From Adenanthera pavonina (taxonomy: Eukaryota; Streptophyta; Magnoliopsida; Fabales; Fabaceae): 64,000 bases of DNA. The notes beneath the pieces are model-generated. The model made no database searches, was not told where the DNA came from, and worked only from the letters and a program-made list of their open reading frames with translations. The stretch spans positions 12,928,827 through 12,992,826 of the forward strand of contig JAIVEN010000004.1 in NCBI GenBank assembly GCA_026686845.1, given 5' to 3'. This document shows, in pieces, positions 11,500-23,591 of the stretch (position 1 is the stretch's first letter; each line of letters starts with the position of its first letter). The position numbers and the translations under genes are program-made.

Positions 11500-12120
11500 A
11501 ACCAATCTACCTGTGGCAGACTCGCAGTCGTGTCCGATAAATCAATTCCTTAATTACCTGCGGAAGTCCTAAGCCTTGCAGTATAAAGGATTCATTGCAT
11601 AAATAAAGCAAGGATTTGGAAAATACTATACATTTAAAATAAAATTGGGAAGAAGCTTGTTATATTATCAAAATTTATTTATTTGTACACTTATTATTAT
11701 TATTATTATTATTATATTTTGTTTTTATGAAATTTAATTATTTTCTTGAAAATTATTTCACTGATATATCTACGTGAATTCACAATTTCACGCGACGACA
11801 CAGTTAACCAAAATACCTGCGTAGATTCTGAAAACCTCACGTGGTATGGTTAGCCAATCGGTTATTTCTATTATTATTATATATATATATATATTTTTTA
11901 CTTTTAGTTTTCGTTATTATCAATGCTAACCATCATTATTTTACTTAAAACATTTTGAAATACATGAAAGTTTACGCAATAAAAAGTTATTTATTTTAAC
12001 AAACCAGTTAAACATCTAATTCACATATCTACGTGAACTCGCAGTTGCGCGCGATAATGTGATTAATCCTAATGCTTGCATGGGTTCAAAAACCTCATGT
12101 GGCATAATCAGTAAGTGTTC
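11500..12120 (+). repeat. Three diverged repeat modules inside the solo LTR
   Basis: Modules near 11510-11590, 11765-11855 and 12025-12115 share the order ACTCGCAG or TTCACAAT, then CG-CGA, then (A)CCTGCG or TTGCATGG, then AACCTCA-GTGG. The spacing is about 255 bp. Each is separated by AT-rich sequence, including an ATT microsatellite at 11690-11715 and an AT run near 11877-11893. They look like old internal duplications of a structured LTR module. Confidence 0.55.
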
Positions 12121-13049
12121 TTATAATACTGTTATTATTTCAGCGATTATTGTTTTTACCTACATTTTCTGAAAATCGTAATAATAATGATGATAGTTCT
12201 TAACACCCATTTGATCAGGCTATGTTAATTTAATAGCAGCGAGTGGAGTGGTGGGCAAAAAAAAAAATTAAAATAAAATAAAAATAAAACAAAACTCAAA
12301 AGCCCAACACTATATTTCCACAGGCTTGTCAAAACTCATAGGCCTAATAACCTTCTCCTAGGACTTTGCCAAAACGGATAGGCCCAATAACCTCCTCCAG
12401 GGTTTTATTTCATCACACACTTCCTCACAGTTGGACGCTAAAGCACTCAGGCCCAATACTCGGTCAAGGACCCATTGAACACTAAGGCAAAAATAGCTGA
12501 ATCGAAAAGAAAAGGAAAAAAACCCAGGATGCGAGAATCATTCCCTGCCATTGACAGGATCACCGAGTGGCCAGGATTACCAAGCACGTAGAACAATTAA
12601 AAAACCAGTTTTGAATTAGATGCAAAGGCTTAGTAACGTCTAGCCCTGATCGATTCTTCCCAATAATGCAACCGGGCGTATGCTCCCTATTGGTACAGGA
12701 TGTAATTTTATATGGATGAAATGAAAACTCAAAAGAAACTTGAACTAAAACGCTATCATGATGTTCGGTCCCCCATGGTTCAAGCAACTCAGGGCTTTAA
12801 GCATGCCAAGGATAACAACTACCGAGGAGGGAGACAATACAAGCATCACCAAAGCTCTCGGATAAAATAAACAAACATGCCATCGATGGGGAGGTAAACC
12901 GGAAAGGGCAACCAAACATATAAGGATTGGGATGAAACCCTATTACCCTCCCTTCAACGCAAGTTTCAGCATTCATAATCAACCAATGATCAATCCAGTA
13001 TTCCTAGCCTACTGCTCAAAGCTTTAAACCCAAAATACAAAATTACCCG

Positions 13050-14240
13050 TTGGAGTCTCCACCCAAAATCGTACCTTTGGTAGTCTCTCTCGCGTTCTGG
13101 CCCTCGAATTTGGTCTCCAATCTTCTCTGTAATTCCTCTCAGCTTTTCTCTCCTCTCCTCGGTTTTTCTTGGCTTTTCTCTTACATTTTCTTTCCCAGAA
13201 AAGTCAAGCTTTGCACACTCGGTTCTCGGTCACGGGTTCACGGTTTCGGCTCTCGGTCTCGGGTTCTCGGTTCCTCTTTCTCTCCCGAAGACCCCTCTAT
13301 TTTTCTTCCAGTCATTCGGTCCTTCGTTCCTCCTGGCTCCCGAAGACCCCCTCTTTTCTCGGTCCCGGTCACTCGTAGCTTTCGGTTTGTTCTTTGCGTA
13401 AGCCCTCGGCCTCGGTGACTCGGTCCTCTCTCCAGTGCTCTGTCTCCCTGCTCTGGTTTCTCGGTGATTCCTCTGGGTTCGGACTCCTCCCTCCGGTTGC
13501 TCACTCTCCCATCCGTGGCTCCCTTTTTTTTGCTCGGTCTCTCGGTCTCACGCACCTGATTCCTCTGAGATCTCTCTCTCGGATTTCCGGTCCCAAAATT
13601 TTAGGGCTCCCTTTCTCCTTCCTCCCCTCCTTTTCGGTCTGTGGCTGTCCTCCATTTTTATGGCCTCCATCATCTAGGAGCCTCACGCGTGTTCCCTCTG
13701 TTTTATCTTTTCTTGCACGGCTCCTCTTCCTTTCTGTCTTCGCTTTTCCAGTTTTAGTCTGCTCCCCTCATGCTCCTGTCTTTTCTTTCGGGCCGCCTTC
13801 GGTTCAGCGTGCCTGACTCCCTCCGTTTTGCTTTTCACGCGTGGTGCTTTTCCCAGCTCCCGTGTTCCCTCGGTCCAAGTTCACAAGCCCATCATTGGGC
13901 TCGTGACTTATTGGGTTGAGATGCTAAGTGCTGATTCAGCATCTCAGCCCAAAACATTTTTTCAGTTTTTTTTATTATTTAATTAGTTTTGTGGGCTTGA
14001 AATACTGGGCTACGTTTTAAGCCTAGTATTTTGAACCCAGAGCATTCAGCCCTCTTTTTTTTTTCTTTACATATATATTTTTTGTTTTGTTTGTTTTGTT
14101 TTTTTTATTCCTTTTTATTTATTTTCATTTTCTATTGTTTCCTTTCTTTTTTTTTCTTTTTAATTTTTTTATTTGTGTTTTTTATTCTATTTCATTCATT
14201 TTTTTTGTTTTTGTTTTTTTCTTTTTTTGTAAAAATGCCC
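13050..14240 (+). other. CT-rich then T-rich tract of the solo LTR, no gene
   Basis: 13080-13880 is strongly pyrimidine-rich with CTCGGT and CTCTC words. It leaves several overlapping open frames (for example 13050-13418 and 13394-13816) in different frames with low-complexity Ser/Pro/Leu content and no domain. 14050-14235 is nearly pure T with scattered A, C and G. These are composition artefacts, perhaps the transcribed R/U5 part of the LTR. Confidence 0.6.
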
Positions 14241-14266
14241 GGACAAAATGGGGTGTTCACAGTTAC

Positions 14267-16082
14267 CAATGAGGATGATCTTGCTTTTAACTTTGAAAAA
14301 CTAGGCATTTCTGATAAAAGTAAAACTGAACCTCCAAAGATATCCGAATCTGTTAACACAGAGGAAGATATCCAGGAGCAAGAGTTTGATGAAGAAATTA
14401 ATGAAGAAACATCTCAAGAACTCCCTAGAGCTTGGAGATATCAAAGGAATCATCCTGTTGATCAAGTAATAGGAAATGTTCAAGAGAGAGTCGAAACCAG
14501 AAAATAGTTAAGGGATCAAATGCTCAACTGTGCTTTCATTTCTCAAATTGAACCTAAGTGTGCTGAAGAAGCCTTAACTGATGACTACTGGATTTTAGCT
14601 ATGCAAGACGAACTAAATCAATTTGAAAGAAATCAAGTTTGGGATTTAGTGCCTAGGCCCAAAAATCATCCTATTATTGGTATCAAATGGGTTTTTAGAA
14701 ATAAACTTGATGAATCTGGAACAATAATAAGAAACAAGGCTAGATTGGTTGCTAAAGGGTATAATCAGGAAGAAGGTATTGATTTTGAAGAAACCTTTGC
14801 ACCAGTAGCTAGATTAGAAGCTATAAGAATACTGCTAGCATATGCATGCATGAAAAATATTTTGTTGTATCAAATAGATGTAAAGAGTGCCTTTCTGAAT
14901 GGATATATCATGGAAGAAGTTTATGTAGATCAACCTCCAGGTTTTGAGGATTTTACAAAACCAAACCATGTTTATAAACTGAAGAAAGCTCTTTATGGTT
15001 TAAAACAAGCCCCTAGAGCATGGTATGAGAGACTGAGCAATTTTCTAATTGAAAAGGGGTTCAATAGAGACAAAGTTGACGCAACTTTATTCACTAAGAA
15101 AGAAAATAAAGATTTACTAATTGTTCAAATCTATGTTGATGATATTATTTTCGGTGCTACTAATGAAACTCTTTGTAAGAAATTTTCTAAGTTAATGCAG
15201 GGAGAAATCGAGATGTCCATGATGGGTGAACTTAACTTCTTCCTTGGACTACAAATCAGACAGCTTGATGATGGTATCTTTCTCAGTCAATCCAAGTATC
15301 TAAAGGAGCTGTTAAAGAAGTTTGGAATGGAGAATGCCAAGCCAATGGGAACACCTATGGCTACTGCAACCAAACTAGACATGGATGAAAATGGGAAGAT
15401 GTTTGACATTACTTAGTACAGGAGAATGATTGGATCCCTACTGTACTTAACTACCAGTAGACCTGACATTATGTTCAGTGTTTGTATGTGTGCCAAGTTC
15501 CAATCATGTCCCAAGGAAACCCATGCAACAGCTGTGAAGAGAATTTTCATATATCTCATTGGAACATCACAGATGGGTCTCTGGTATCCAAAGGGCAATG
15601 GAGAAGATCTTAAAGGATACACTGATGCTGATTTTGCAGGATCCAAAACTGACAGAAAAAGCACAAGTGGAACTTGTCAGTTTCTTGGAGGATCCCTGGT
15701 TTCATGGTTCAGCAAAAAGCAAAACAGTGTGGCCCTATCCACTGCAGAAGCTGAGTATGTTGCAGCTGGAAGCTGTTGTACCCAAGTCATCTGGATGAAG
15801 CAGCAGCTTGAAGATCTTGAGGTTAAAATGAAAGAGATACCAATCATGTGTGAAAACCAAAGTGTCATAAATATCACCAAGAATCCTGTCATGCATTCAA
15901 GGACCAAACACATTGAAGTTAGGCACCACTTCATAAGGGATCACGTTCTGAAAGGAGAAATTAAACTGGAGTATATCCCAACAGAGAATCAAGTTGCTGA
16001 TATACTCACAAAGCCTCTATCAGAAGATAGGCATTGCAAAATAAGAAGAGAACTGGGTATGGTAAATCCCAGTGAACTGTAA
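14267..16082 (+). pseudogene. pol: SIRE-C pol, second part: reverse transcriptase and RNase H
   Basis: Continues the polyprotein after the insertion. RT_copia spans about 14580-15300 with IKWVFRNKLDE, RLVAKGYNQEEGIDFEETF, the active site YVDDIIFG near 15134, and ALYGLKQAPRAWYERL. Copia-type RNase H lies at about 15600-16040 (DADFAGS, STAEAEYVAA, VMHSRTKHIEVRHHFIRD, ADILTKPL). Stops occur at 14505 (TAG) and 15414 (TAG in place of CAG before YRRMIGS). The final stop is at 16080-16082. Except for those stops the catalytic motifs are intact, so inactivation is fairly recent. Confidence 0.92.
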
Positions 16083-17077
16083 GTTATTCTCTTGCAATCT
16101 TGTTTTCAAAGGTTTCAACTTTAAGATTAATTCTAACTTTAGCATCAGAGTATGTTTAATTTAAGCTGCAGGTGCTCCTCACAAGATTCAATGGCAATAA
16201 ACTTGAAGATTGGAGCACATCAGAATGAAACAACCAGAAAGTGAAGTAAATGATGAAAATTCTGAGTTCTGGATCCATTCTATAAGTTTTTATAAGATGA
16301 AATTCGTATCTTAATGTGTGTTAGACGTATTTTGCCTCATAAACTGTGTTTTTGAACTAGTCAACATGGTCAACATTCAAATTTTAGTTGACCAACAGAC
16401 AAACTTCGGCCTACTACCCTTAGAACAGTCTCGGTGATGCCTCGAAATTCGTCTGTTGGACCTTTGAAGTTCGAATTTTCAAAAGCAAAAATTTCAAAGT
16501 TATGTTTGTCCATCAAGGTTGTACGAATTATCACTTTTTAAAATATGAATGTTGGACAACCTTTACAAAAGTTGAAAAATGCGGATTTTAAGTTCAAAAT
16601 TCGTCTGTTGAATCATGTTCTTCATGTTGAATGCTTGAAAGATGAAGTTCTGAATGCTTAATTCGTCTGTTGATTATTGTTTTGCTAATTGCCTGCTGTT
16701 TGCTCATCAACATTCGAACTTTGTTCGAACAAAATTCGTCTGTTGTGTTTGTATTACTTGTTCCAAGCCACTGTCAGACGAACTTTCAAGATGAAAATTT
16801 GTCTGTTAGTAAGCTTTGCTGAATGGTTCAACTTGTAACTGCTCAAAATTTGAATTTTGACCCCTCAAAATTTGTCTGTTAGACGGTTACATACGTTAAA
16901 ACCGACGATTTTCCAATGAACAGACGTAACCCTATTTGTAACTCCTCTGAGTCTGTTCTGATTCTCTCTTCAATCCTCTTAACTTCTGTCCAAAAACCGT
17001 CATTCTTCACCGTTTAAACTTCCTTTCGCATCCTATAAACCAATTCTAAGCCACATTCAGCATCATTCATTCAAGAA
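16083..17077 (+). other. SIRE-C pol-to-env spacer, with the same words as the LTR
   Basis: No ORF. From about 16320 to 16930 the LTR words reappear: TTCGTCTGTT at least six times (near 16445, 16600, 16664, 16735 and as TTTGTCTGTT at 16798 and 16874) next to TTCGAA-type words. It therefore shares its repeated vocabulary with U3 of the LTR, though it is not a copy of the LTR. Its end (16980-17077) is a C-rich leader before the env-like ATG. Confidence 0.7.
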
Positions 17078-19288
17078 ATGGCGAGAGTTAAAAATCTTGG
17101 AGTAGGAAAAGCTGAGGCCCGACCAAAGAGGAATGTTAAGTCACAATATGCCTCAAAGGAAGGAGAGAAATCCAAGAGAAAGGCCGAATCCAGTAAGGCA
17201 ACTCCTTCCAAACGCCAAAAATCATCATCCAAGGCAGATTCACAGAAAGCAGGACCCTCCTCATCGAAAACTACAGAACCTTTGGTTCCAGTTCCTTCTG
17301 TCCCTGCTGTTGCTTCTTCTGCCTCTTCCAGTACTGAATCTGGAGAGTATGAAATGACTACACTGCCACTGTGGAGCACTCCTGAGATTCAAGAAGAGTA
17401 CTCTACCAAGTTTTCCAACAAAAAGGTAATCAAGCCTCACTGTGTAAATGTGGAACAATTTCTGATATCCAACAACTTTGATGCTGCAATATGGTTGATA
17501 AGATATAGAAATCTGTTGGAAATTACTGAAAAATATGATGATGAGGTAGTGAAAACTTGGTATGCCTCTCTTCAATACAACAGCAAGAAAATGAAATGGG
17601 AGGTCAACTTGAGATCAAGGACCATTTGGCTTGCTGATGAAACCTTCAATGAGGTGCTGGAAATCCCAGGGCAAGATGGGCTGAAAGTTGACATCACAGC
17701 CTCTGGATATATGGATGAGGCAAGCACAGCTGATGAAGAAGGTGGCTCCTTTCTGAACTACAAGGAGAGCACCATCTTGGACACCCTATTCAGAAGAAGG
17801 GAGAACAGGCCAACGATAAATCTGTTGAAGCCCACGAACCTAAGTGTACAAGTAAGGATCCTGCACTACATAGTGTCCAGGATCATATTCAACAAGGGTG
17901 GCAGCTTCAATTTGATAACAAGGGCAGAGACTCATGTGATGACTACTATCATATGTGGGAAGCTGATTAATTTGGGTCATATCATCCTCCAGCGAATGAT
18001 AAAGGCTAGGGATCAGAGGAAGGATTCCACACTCCCCTATGCAACAATTATTTCAAGAATCCTGCAGTGTGCCAGGATTCAACACTTTGAAAAGGGGAAA
18101 GAAAAACTCACAGAGGCATTTAAAGAAGAGGAACTACAAAGGATGGGTATTTAAAGAGATGAAGGTAGATGGGTTGGAAAGGGAGCAGGGAAATCTGAAG
18201 ATTTGTTCTTTGTTGCTGATGCTACCCTCCAACAAGAAGGCACTTCTGAGGCCCCTGGCAAATCTGTACCTCAGCCTTCTCAGCCAATTCCATCTTCCTC
18301 CAGACCTACTCACCCTCCTTTCACTCCCTCTTCACAGGCCAAGCCAACTGAGATCACTAAGTTGTTTAACAGTTTGTCAACACTCATTCTCAGCATTAGG
18401 GATGAGCAAAATGCCAAATTTGCTCATCTACAAGATCAGATCCATCAGTTGGCTATAAATATGAAGGTGGTAGCTGATGCTTATGAAGAAATAAGAAATG
18501 CAATTCCTACCACTTCAGCTCCACCTCAGCCTGGTATCCCTGAGCCTACTCTGTCTCCAACTCCTGAGCCTCCAAGCCCTTTCGAGATTGCCTCCTCTGA
18601 CCATGATGATGATACAGATGGTGCTGGTGCAATGAGGACACCAAGTCCTGGTCCACCCTTGGACTACGGATTGCAAGAAGAAGGACTTTAACAGACAAGC
18701 CCTCTTGAGCCTATGCAAGAAGATGCTCCTGATTCAATTCTGTCCATTCAAGAATCAGAGCAAGTTGAAAGACTGGTTGCGGCCATTTCAACCTCTTCTA
18801 TGCCAGGAGAAGCAAGCAATGAGGAAAGGAGCATTGTACCTGTTGTTGACTATCATGCCATTGCTCACAATGCCCTGCTGCAAGCTCAAAGGAGAAGGCT
18901 GGAAGAAATGTTTTCTCCTGCTGAACCAGCCTCTCATTCTCTTGCTGCTTATGGGCTATCAGAGGAACAGAGAGCTCGACTAGCTCTTTCCAGGCAGGAA
19001 ATGCAAGAGCTGCTTGAGGTCTCTGATGATGATAGTGATGAAGAACCTAGCCCTGAGCCTGCTGAGCCTCCTGCACCAGTTCAGCCAGAGATTCCTTTTG
19101 CTCCTGTCCCTCTTCGTGCTGTTCCTCTCACTCAGATTCCTCCTCCAATGGACTTTGTTGGGCTTTCTGATGATGCCAAAAAGAGGGAGAAGATAAAGCA
19201 AACTGGGACCAAGCAAGCTGGAAAATTTGCTGAGCCATCTGGAAAAGGAAAGACATATAACAAGAAGTCTAAGCCAAAGAAGAAGTGA
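17078..19288 (+). pseudogene. SIRE-C env-like ORF (about 736 codons, two in-frame stops)
   Basis: Located between pol and the 3' LTR, where many Sireviruses have an env-like gene. One frame runs from ATG 17078 to 19288, broken only by stops ending at 18154 and 18691. N-terminus (residues 1-90) is basic and Ser/Lys-rich. A globular part spans about residues 110-350 (motifs VEQFLISNNFD, YDDEVVKTWYASL, LHYIVSRIIFNKGG). It is followed by a Pro/Ser-rich linker, a predicted coiled stretch (YHAIAHNALLQAQRRRLEEMF) and a highly basic C-terminus. No signal peptide or convincing membrane helix was seen, so an envelope role is doubtful. SIRE-A carries a diverged copy. Confidence 0.8.
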
Positions 19289-19562
19289 TTGATTTTAGAT
19301 CTTAGGCTGAATCTTCTTGTTGTATCTTGTTTGATTGTATTTGTTTGATGTTTTGAGAACTGATCTTTATGTATTGCAACAATTTGATTAAATGTATTAT
19401 GCTTTTGGTTGCAATGTTTTGGGCTTTGAATCTCTTCACTTAATCTGTTGAAAATGATATCTTATGAACTGTAATGCATATGTTGAGGGGGAGCTTGTGA
19501 AAGCAAACCCAAGTACTAATCCAGTTTGTGAGTTGTTTTGTCATCATCAAAAAGAGGGAGAA
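19289..19562 (+). other. SIRE-C 3' non-coding region with two polypurine tracts
   Basis: A purine run GAGGGGGAG near 19483-19492 lies about 70 bp upstream of the tract AAAAAGAGGGAGAA that abuts the 3' LTR (about 19549-19562). SIRE-A keeps the same pair (about 42030 and 42093-42106). Repeated polypurine tracts upstream of the 3' LTR are a known Sirevirus trait. They prime plus-strand DNA synthesis. Confidence 0.75.
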
Positions 19563-21424
19563 TATTGAATCAAGAGTTTTGATGATTCCAAACCACCATC
19601 CAAGAGCTTGGATTGAAGATATCAAAGGAGATCAAAGTGCTTCAAGTGAAGAATTTGAAGAGTATTTGCTGCTAGATCTTTTGTAGAATCTTTTGTTTTT
19701 AGTTATAATTGGGTAAAAGATTTTGATTTGAGAAAAAGATGTTTTCAAACCTTGATTTTGTGTTAAATCTTGACTTATTTGAAAAACACCCACAAACAGA
19801 CTAACTTTGAAAGTTTAAACTTAACTGTCAAGTTGGAAATTTGAACTTTGCTTCAAGAAATTCGAATTTCGAGCTAAAACTGAATAAGTCTGAAGAGATG
19901 GCTCTCTGTCAGATGAATTTTGGTTGTTCAAAATTCAAATTTTCATCCAAGTCTGAAAGAAGCCTCTTAGTGACAGACGAACTTCGCATCTTCAAAATTC
20001 GAATTTCAGACAAAACAAAACTTGAGAAAATAAAAGAAATTCGTCTGAAACCATGTCAAAGATCATCTCAGATCAAGAATGATTTAAGTTTCAAAACTGC
20101 TCTCTGACAGGCGAACTTTGACTTTCCAACATTCGAATTTTCATATAAGTCTGAAAGGAGCTTCTTTGAAACAGATGAACTTTGAGGCTTCAAAATTCAA
20201 ATTTCAGACAAAACAAAACTTGAGAAAATAAAAGAAATTCATCTGAAACCATGTCAAAGTTCATCTGAGATCAAGAATGATTTAAGTTTCAAAACTGCTC
20301 TCTGACAGACGAACTTTGAACATTGAAGTTCGAATTTTAGAAGCTAAGTTCTTGAGTCTGTTGAAGTGAAACATTGACATACGAATGATAAGAACTTACA
20401 ACATTCGAATGATGAAGTTAGTCTGAAAAGAGTCTCTCTGACAGACGAATTTCACTCTTCAAAATTCGAATTTTGAAGAAAGTGAACTACTGTGCCTCCT
20501 TTTCACGTACTGGGAACAGACGAATTTTGGGCTTCCAAAATTCAAATTTCGAAGGCACTGTAACAAATTGAAAACACTGTTCACACTTAACCGAAAAACT
20601 TTCTTCTTGAAAATTCGTATGTCACATTGTGAAAATGTTTTGTAAGTTTCAAAATTCGAATTTCACTTCATGAACAGACGAACTTCGTGCTGTAACGTTG
20701 AAAGCTTTAACCTTCGGTTCCTTCAAAATTCGTCTGTTGGCCAACCAAAATTCAAATTTCAGTATGTCAGAAACATTAAATGCGGTTGGTAAACGGATAG
20801 TTTTTCAGAGTAACCGTTGGATAACTTTCCCAACGGATAGATTTTGTCTCTAACGGACATTTGAGACTTAAATCTATAAATATAATATCATTTGAAGTTG
20901 TGGGTAACGAATCTAACTTGTATATACCGAATCTCTGTCAAAACTTCTTCTCAAGAGCTTTTACCCTCTAGCTTCAATATCTGTACTTTAACCTTCATAT
21001 CTACTCTATTCAAGAGAGTTATATCTTTGTAAACAATCTACTCTTCATCTGAAAGATAGATTTACTTGTGAGAGGAAATCACAAGGGGATTGGGAAGCAC
21101 ACTGTGAAAGTGCTTAGAGTGTTTGAGAGAGCTCAAGAAACAGAGCATACTCGTGTACTGTGGTATTAGCAAGAAGCCCGTTGAATTCTTGCTGTATAGT
21201 GGATAAATCTCAAGAGTTGTCTTGGGAACTGGACGTAGGTCAAGTGGATAGACCGAACCAAGATAAATCACTGATTCTTTTTCTCCTTACCTTTACTTTT
21301 TAGCTTGCTCTGTTTTATACGTTGTTTACATTATACTGTGCTATCTTCACCCATTTCACTTTGTGCAGAAAAATTTCAATCTTCCCAATTCACCCCCCCT
21401 TTTGGGAAGTCAGCCTTGCTAACA
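19563..21424 (+). repeat. SIRE-C 3' LTR (1862 bp)
   Basis: Near-identical to the 5' LTR, with scattered single-base differences, mostly transitions at CG sites (for example CAGACGAA versus CAGGCGAA or CAGATGAA). Ends TTGCTAACA followed by TATGA, the TSD. TATA box at 20874-20882. Differences are visible by eye but few per hundred bases. Confidence 0.93.
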
Positions 21425-22743
21425 TATGAGAATCTGTTGTTGTGAATAGAGGGTGCTCAATCGGTTTAGGAATTTGTTTCGTATACGCATGTATTCAGTT
21501 TCTGTTTTGTAAGACGCGATAAGATAATCCTATGCAATTCGTGTTTGAAAATATGTTTCATTTTAGTATGGATTCATTTCTGTTTTTCATATGACCGATT
21601 CAATTTTCTCATGTGAATTTGTCTTTGTATGTGATGCGTTCATATATTTGTGAAATATATGTTTTTGTACATGACGTGATGAAAAACACCATATGCGAAA
21701 CAATTTTGGTGGATGGATTTTCAATGAGATTGATGAATCCTTGGGGTTTTTCTTGAGGTAGCCACTCATTCAAAAGAGTGGAAATTTAAAAAAATTTCGT
21801 AGGGCTCCAGCCCCCCACCCTGTAAGGGGCGTTGCCCCTTGACCCCACCTGTTAACCGACTAGCGGGATGCCATGGCTATCTAGTCATAGCGCAACATAA
21901 TCTGATTTATTATTAAAATTACAAAGTTTATAGCTTTTCATTGGATGAGATGTTTGTTACATGTTGTGATTTGTTTGTTTGAATTGGATGGGTATGGTGC
22001 ATGATATGGCCCTAGGATGAATTTGTGGTTTTAAATACGGCCTACGTGTCATGCCTCTCTCTATATTCTAGATGTACATTCTCTTCTCACCTCACTCCCC
22101 TCGAATGTTCAATTGAGGTTTCTTTTATAAGTGTTATGTTAGAATAATCCTTTCATTGGCTTGGGAGGATATAGGTTAGATGAGCCATATTATGACACGT
22201 TTGTTTTATGCTTTATGATGAGATCATATGCATGTATGGGATGACACCACTATATATATATGTTCATGTGATGAATAGATCTATGAATAACAACAATATA
22301 ATAAAATCTCTCAAATTAGATTTTAAGTATAAATGCCATCCATTAATGAACACCTGTCAAGGCTTTGATCGCCTAAATGTAGGATCCACCAAAGTAGGAT
22401 ACACTTAGGTTATCTTATTGAGGCAGTTTGGGTAATGGTGATACTCATAAAGGTTCATGATTGTATGACTTAATTGAGACAATCAAAACGGTTTTGGGTC
22501 TCAAGGCATTAGAGGGGATTAAACATGCCGGGTCATATGATGACAGGATCCCATAAAGATCTAAGAGTTACATCCGATGTAATTGGTAAATAAGTTACCT
22601 ACCTAAATAACTTAATTGTAAGCGTCTTGCCAAAGAAGACTTACAATTAAGTGAAATAATAGGTCTTAGCCTGCTACACTATATTAAGGGTTATTTTTAG
22701 TGCGAGATTATTAATTTAATTTTGCATATTTAGTTGTAGAAAA
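21425..22743 (+). other. Angela-B 5' leader, right piece, with a GGGGC/GCCCC hairpin
   Basis: Starts with the second copy of the SIRE-C target site. Non-coding and mostly AT-rich. 21800-21880 is unusually GC-rich and holds a perfect hairpin AAGGGGC-GTT-GCCCCTT (21824-21840). Hairpins in the leader just upstream of gag can serve RNA dimerisation or packaging in retroelements; that role is inferred. A second palindromic stretch (CTTACAATTAAG words) lies near 22610-22655. Confidence 0.65.
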
Positions 22744-23591
22744 TATCGACTAGTAATTCTGCTACACTATCATTGCAATCTGTCTTTGAGAAGGGCAAAC
22801 TTAATGGGACCAACTTTCTTGACTGGTTTAGGAACTTGAGAATTGTTCTCAAGTAGGAAAGAAAGTCATATGTTCTAGATGAACCCATTCCTGAGAAGCC
22901 TGTAGCCAATGCTCCAAGAGCCCAAAAAGATGCCTATAATAAGCATCTTAATGGCTCTGTGGATGTCAGATGCCTGATGTTAGCCACCATGATCCCAGAA
23001 CTTTAGAGAGATTTGGAACATATGGAGGCTTATGAGATGATTGGGCATCTCAAGGAAATGTTCCAACAACAGGCAAGGCAAGAAAGGTTTGAAACCAGGA
23101 AAGCCTTACATTCTTGCAAAATGACTGAGGATGCATCAATTAGCTCACATATTTTGAAGATGAAAGGCTACATTGATCACCTTGAAAGGCTTGGATTTCC
23201 TATAACCCAGGAGTTAGCTACATATTTGATCTCAAACTCACTCCCAGAGAGTTATGACCAGTTTATCATGAACTACAATATGAACAACATGGAGAAATCA
23301 ATTTCTGAACTGCATACGATGCTTAAAACTGTTGAGCAAAACATCAAGAAAAAACCCAGTAATGTTTTAATGGTTCAGAAAGGAAAAGGAATAAAAAAGA
23401 AAGGTAAGGGTAAGGGAAAGGGAAAAGGCCTGGATAACAAGTCCAAGGAGCAAGACAAGCCCAATCCTAACCCCAAACCCAAGCCTGCAGCCAAGAAGGC
23501 AAAGCCTCCTAAGGAAGGACTCTGTTTCTTTTGCAATGAACCTAGTCATTGGAAGATGAACTGTGAGCTCTACAAGGAAGATCTAAAATAA
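22744..23591 (+). pseudogene. gag: Angela-B gag
   Basis: Reading starts at about 22744 where ATA replaces the expected ATG, then runs through a UBN2-type gag domain (motifs LNGTNFLDWFRNL, AYEMIGHLKEMF, ETRKALHSCKM, YLISNSLPESYDQF). A lysine-rich linker follows, then one CCHC knuckle, CFFCNEPSHWKMNC, at about 23524-23565. Stops occur near 22855 and 23005. The frame from 23013 to 23591 is open (192 codons). Coat protein of Angela particles; now defective. Confidence 0.87.

Larger units (their letters stand above)
10629..14261 (+). mobile_element. 3.6 kb solo-LTR-like insertion in SIRE-C pol (Tat/Ogre-like gypsy LTR?)
   Basis: Starts TGTCGCACCCGG, ends GGGGTGTTCACA, and is flanked by the 5-bp TSD GTTAC (10624-10628 and 14262-14266). 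It therefore behaves like one complete LTR or a small LTR-type element. No retroviral gene is present. The opening segment (GAGTCGCCACC near 10704, a GGGGAAGGTGTTAGGCACCCC block near 10806) and the ending with CAAAATGGGGTGT resemble very long LTRs of Tat/Ogre gypsy elements as I know them; that family assignment is tentative. Boundaries and TSD are firm. Confidence 0.8.
5591..21424 (+). mobile_element. Sirevirus-type Ty1/copia element SIRE-C, complete with both LTRs
   Basis: Two near-identical LTRs (5591-7451 and 19563-21424) are flanked by the 5-bp TSD TATGA (5586-5590 and 21425-21429). Then come a tRNA-Met primer site, gag with two zinc knuckles, pol, a roughly 1 kb spacer, an env-like ORF and a purine tract before the 3' LTR. 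Both LTRs start TATTG instead of TGTTG, so the source copy probably already had this change. Without the 3.6 kb insertion in pol the element is about 12.2 kb, a normal Sirevirus length. It is younger than SIRE-A and Angela-B but its genes are now broken. Confidence 0.93.

Noticed and set aside
13050..13816. ORFs of 122 and 140 codons
   Set aside because: Overlapping frames in a CT-rich tract with low-complexity composition and no domain; part of an LTR.
17078..19288. Host gene between two retrotransposons
   Set aside because: It lies inside one LTR element between pol and the 3' LTR, and a diverged copy sits at the same place in SIRE-A.
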